Shown: piece after piece, positions 13,941-14,209 of the stretch
How the letters are laid out: each line of letters opens with the position of its first letter
Numbering within the stretch: the stretch's first letter is position 1
Origin: an uncultured Roseburia sp.
Lineage (GTDB): Bacteria; Bacillota; Clostridia; Lachnospirales; Lachnospiraceae
DNA: 14,209 nt
Assembly: GCA_934358955.1 (NCBI GenBank)
Contig: CAKRLC010000070.1
Span: forward strand, 1-14,209
Direction: 5' to 3'
Program-made: the position numbers and the translations under genes
The notes under the pieces: model-generated
Told to the model about the DNA's origin: nothing
The model's input: the letters and a program-made list of their open reading frames with translations, nothing else
Databases searched by the model: none

Positions 13941-13946
13941 CTTATT

Positions 13947-14024
13947 AGCGAAGACGAACCGGAGGTTCGATTCGCATCACCTTCGATTATTATATTTTTA
14001 AATAACAAAAAAGCGGGTGATGGG
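13947..14024. repeat. Repeat unit 1 with tRNA-Gly 3'-end-like segments
   Basis: This unit begins AGCGAAGACGAACCGGAGG, with a small hairpin CGAACC-GGA-GGTTCG (13955-13969). It continues with a plus-strand stretch (13964-13981) that matches the tRNA-Gly T-loop and 3' acceptor end in 17 of 18 bases. It ends with a minus-strand stretch (14007-14024) matching the same tRNA 3' end plus its T-run. It parallels unit 2 at 14068-14154 and lies 426 bp of non-coding DNA upstream of any gene but the tRNA. Confidence 0.65.
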
Positions 14025-14056
14025 GTGCCAGGCGCCAGTGGCGCCTGCTAGGCACC
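14024..14056. repeat. GC-rich double-stem hairpin between the repeat units
   Basis: GGTGCC (14024-14029) pairs with GGCACC (14051-14056), and inside it GGCGCC (14031-14036) pairs with GGCGCC (14040-14045) around a 3-nt loop. Directly after come GGAGC-like short tandem repeats (14060-14074). This G+C-rich island stands out sharply from the AT-rich flanks and suggests an inserted palindromic repeat. Confidence 0.7.
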
Positions 14057-14067
14057 GACCGGAGCGG

Positions 14068-14154
14068 AGCGGAGAACGAACCGGAGGTTCGATTCACATC
14101 AACCGCATAAAAATATAGTATATAATTTTAGGTAATAAAAAAAGCGGGTGATGG
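14068..14154. repeat. Repeat unit 2, running into the tRNA-Gly 3' end
   Basis: It begins AGCGGAGAACGAACCGGAGG, close to unit 1. It carries a plus-strand segment at 14086-14106 identical in 19 of 21 bases to the 3' end of the tRNA-Gly on the other strand, then an AT-rich spacer, and ends in the genuine tRNA acceptor end. Confidence 0.65.
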
Positions 14155-14209
14155 GAATCGAACCCACGTATCCAGCTTGGAAGGCTGGTGTTCTACCATT
14201 GAACTACAC
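14143..14209 (-). tRNA. tRNA-Gly(UCC), 5' end cut by window edge
   Basis: Read on the minus strand, the sequence gives the end of the acceptor 5' arm (GTG), the D arm with AGTTCAATGGTAGAAC, an anticodon stem CCAGC/GCTGG with loop CTTCCAA (anticodon TCC), a T arm GTGGGTTCGATTCCCAT and the acceptor 3' strand CACCCGC with discriminator T. The first four bases lie outside the window. CCA is not encoded and must be added by the tRNA nucleotidyltransferase. The gene is followed at once by a T-run (14136-14143), which would end transcription. It decodes GGA/GGG glycine codons. Confidence 0.95.

Noticed and set aside
1..14209. CRISPR arrays, rRNA, phage or IS transposase genes
   Set aside because: No regularly spaced short repeats and no transposase, integrase or phage protein signatures were seen on either strand.

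Overview
The window reads as a chromosomal segment of a low-to-moderate-GC, anaerobic Bacillota bacterium, most likely a gut Lachnospiraceae (Clostridia). This rests on gene style: A-rich leaders with AGGAGG-type ribosome sites, a lipoprotein ModA, Clostridia-like MnmA, HisF and MOSC proteins, and a tRNA-Gly without an encoded CCA. Every confident gene is on the minus strand, so transcription runs from right to left.

From right to left: a tRNA-Gly(UCC) cut by the right edge; about 430 bp of non-coding DNA with repeated copies of the tRNA 3' end and a GC-rich hairpin; an AIM24-family gene; and a molybdenum-cofactor operon (MoeA-like molybdopterin-binding protein, moaC, moaA, MOSC protein). Then comes a roughly 233-bp palindromic element (copy B), followed by mogA/moaB-like, modA, modB and modC. 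A second copy of the element (copy A, 236 bp, opposite orientation) ends modC. After it come an OmpR-type response regulator and its histidine kinase, the pair hisH-hisF with ung, then mnmA, and a SAM-dependent methyltransferase cut by the left edge.

The molybdenum genes form one functional unit. ModABC imports molybdate; MoaA and MoaC make cyclic pyranopterin monophosphate; MogA and the MoeA-like protein belong to the molybdate insertion steps; the MOSC protein probably handles sulfur or cofactor delivery. MoaD and MoaE (molybdopterin synthase) are absent from the window. HisH and HisF form imidazole-glycerol-phosphate synthase, away from other his genes, with their own promoter and a large palindrome in the leader.

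The most unusual content is the pair of long palindromic elements bracketing mog-modABC in inverted orientation. Copy A is flanked by a perfect 7-bp direct repeat. Removing it rebuilds a modC that ends in Glu-Glu-stop, so it looks like a real insertion that supplied a new modC stop codon and probably the -35 box of a new promoter for the two-component system. The copies differ by compensatory base changes in at least four separate helices and share a core that can fold as a pseudoknot. They encode no protein. The element could be a MITE-like mobile repeat or a structured RNA/DNA element; I cannot assign it to a named family.
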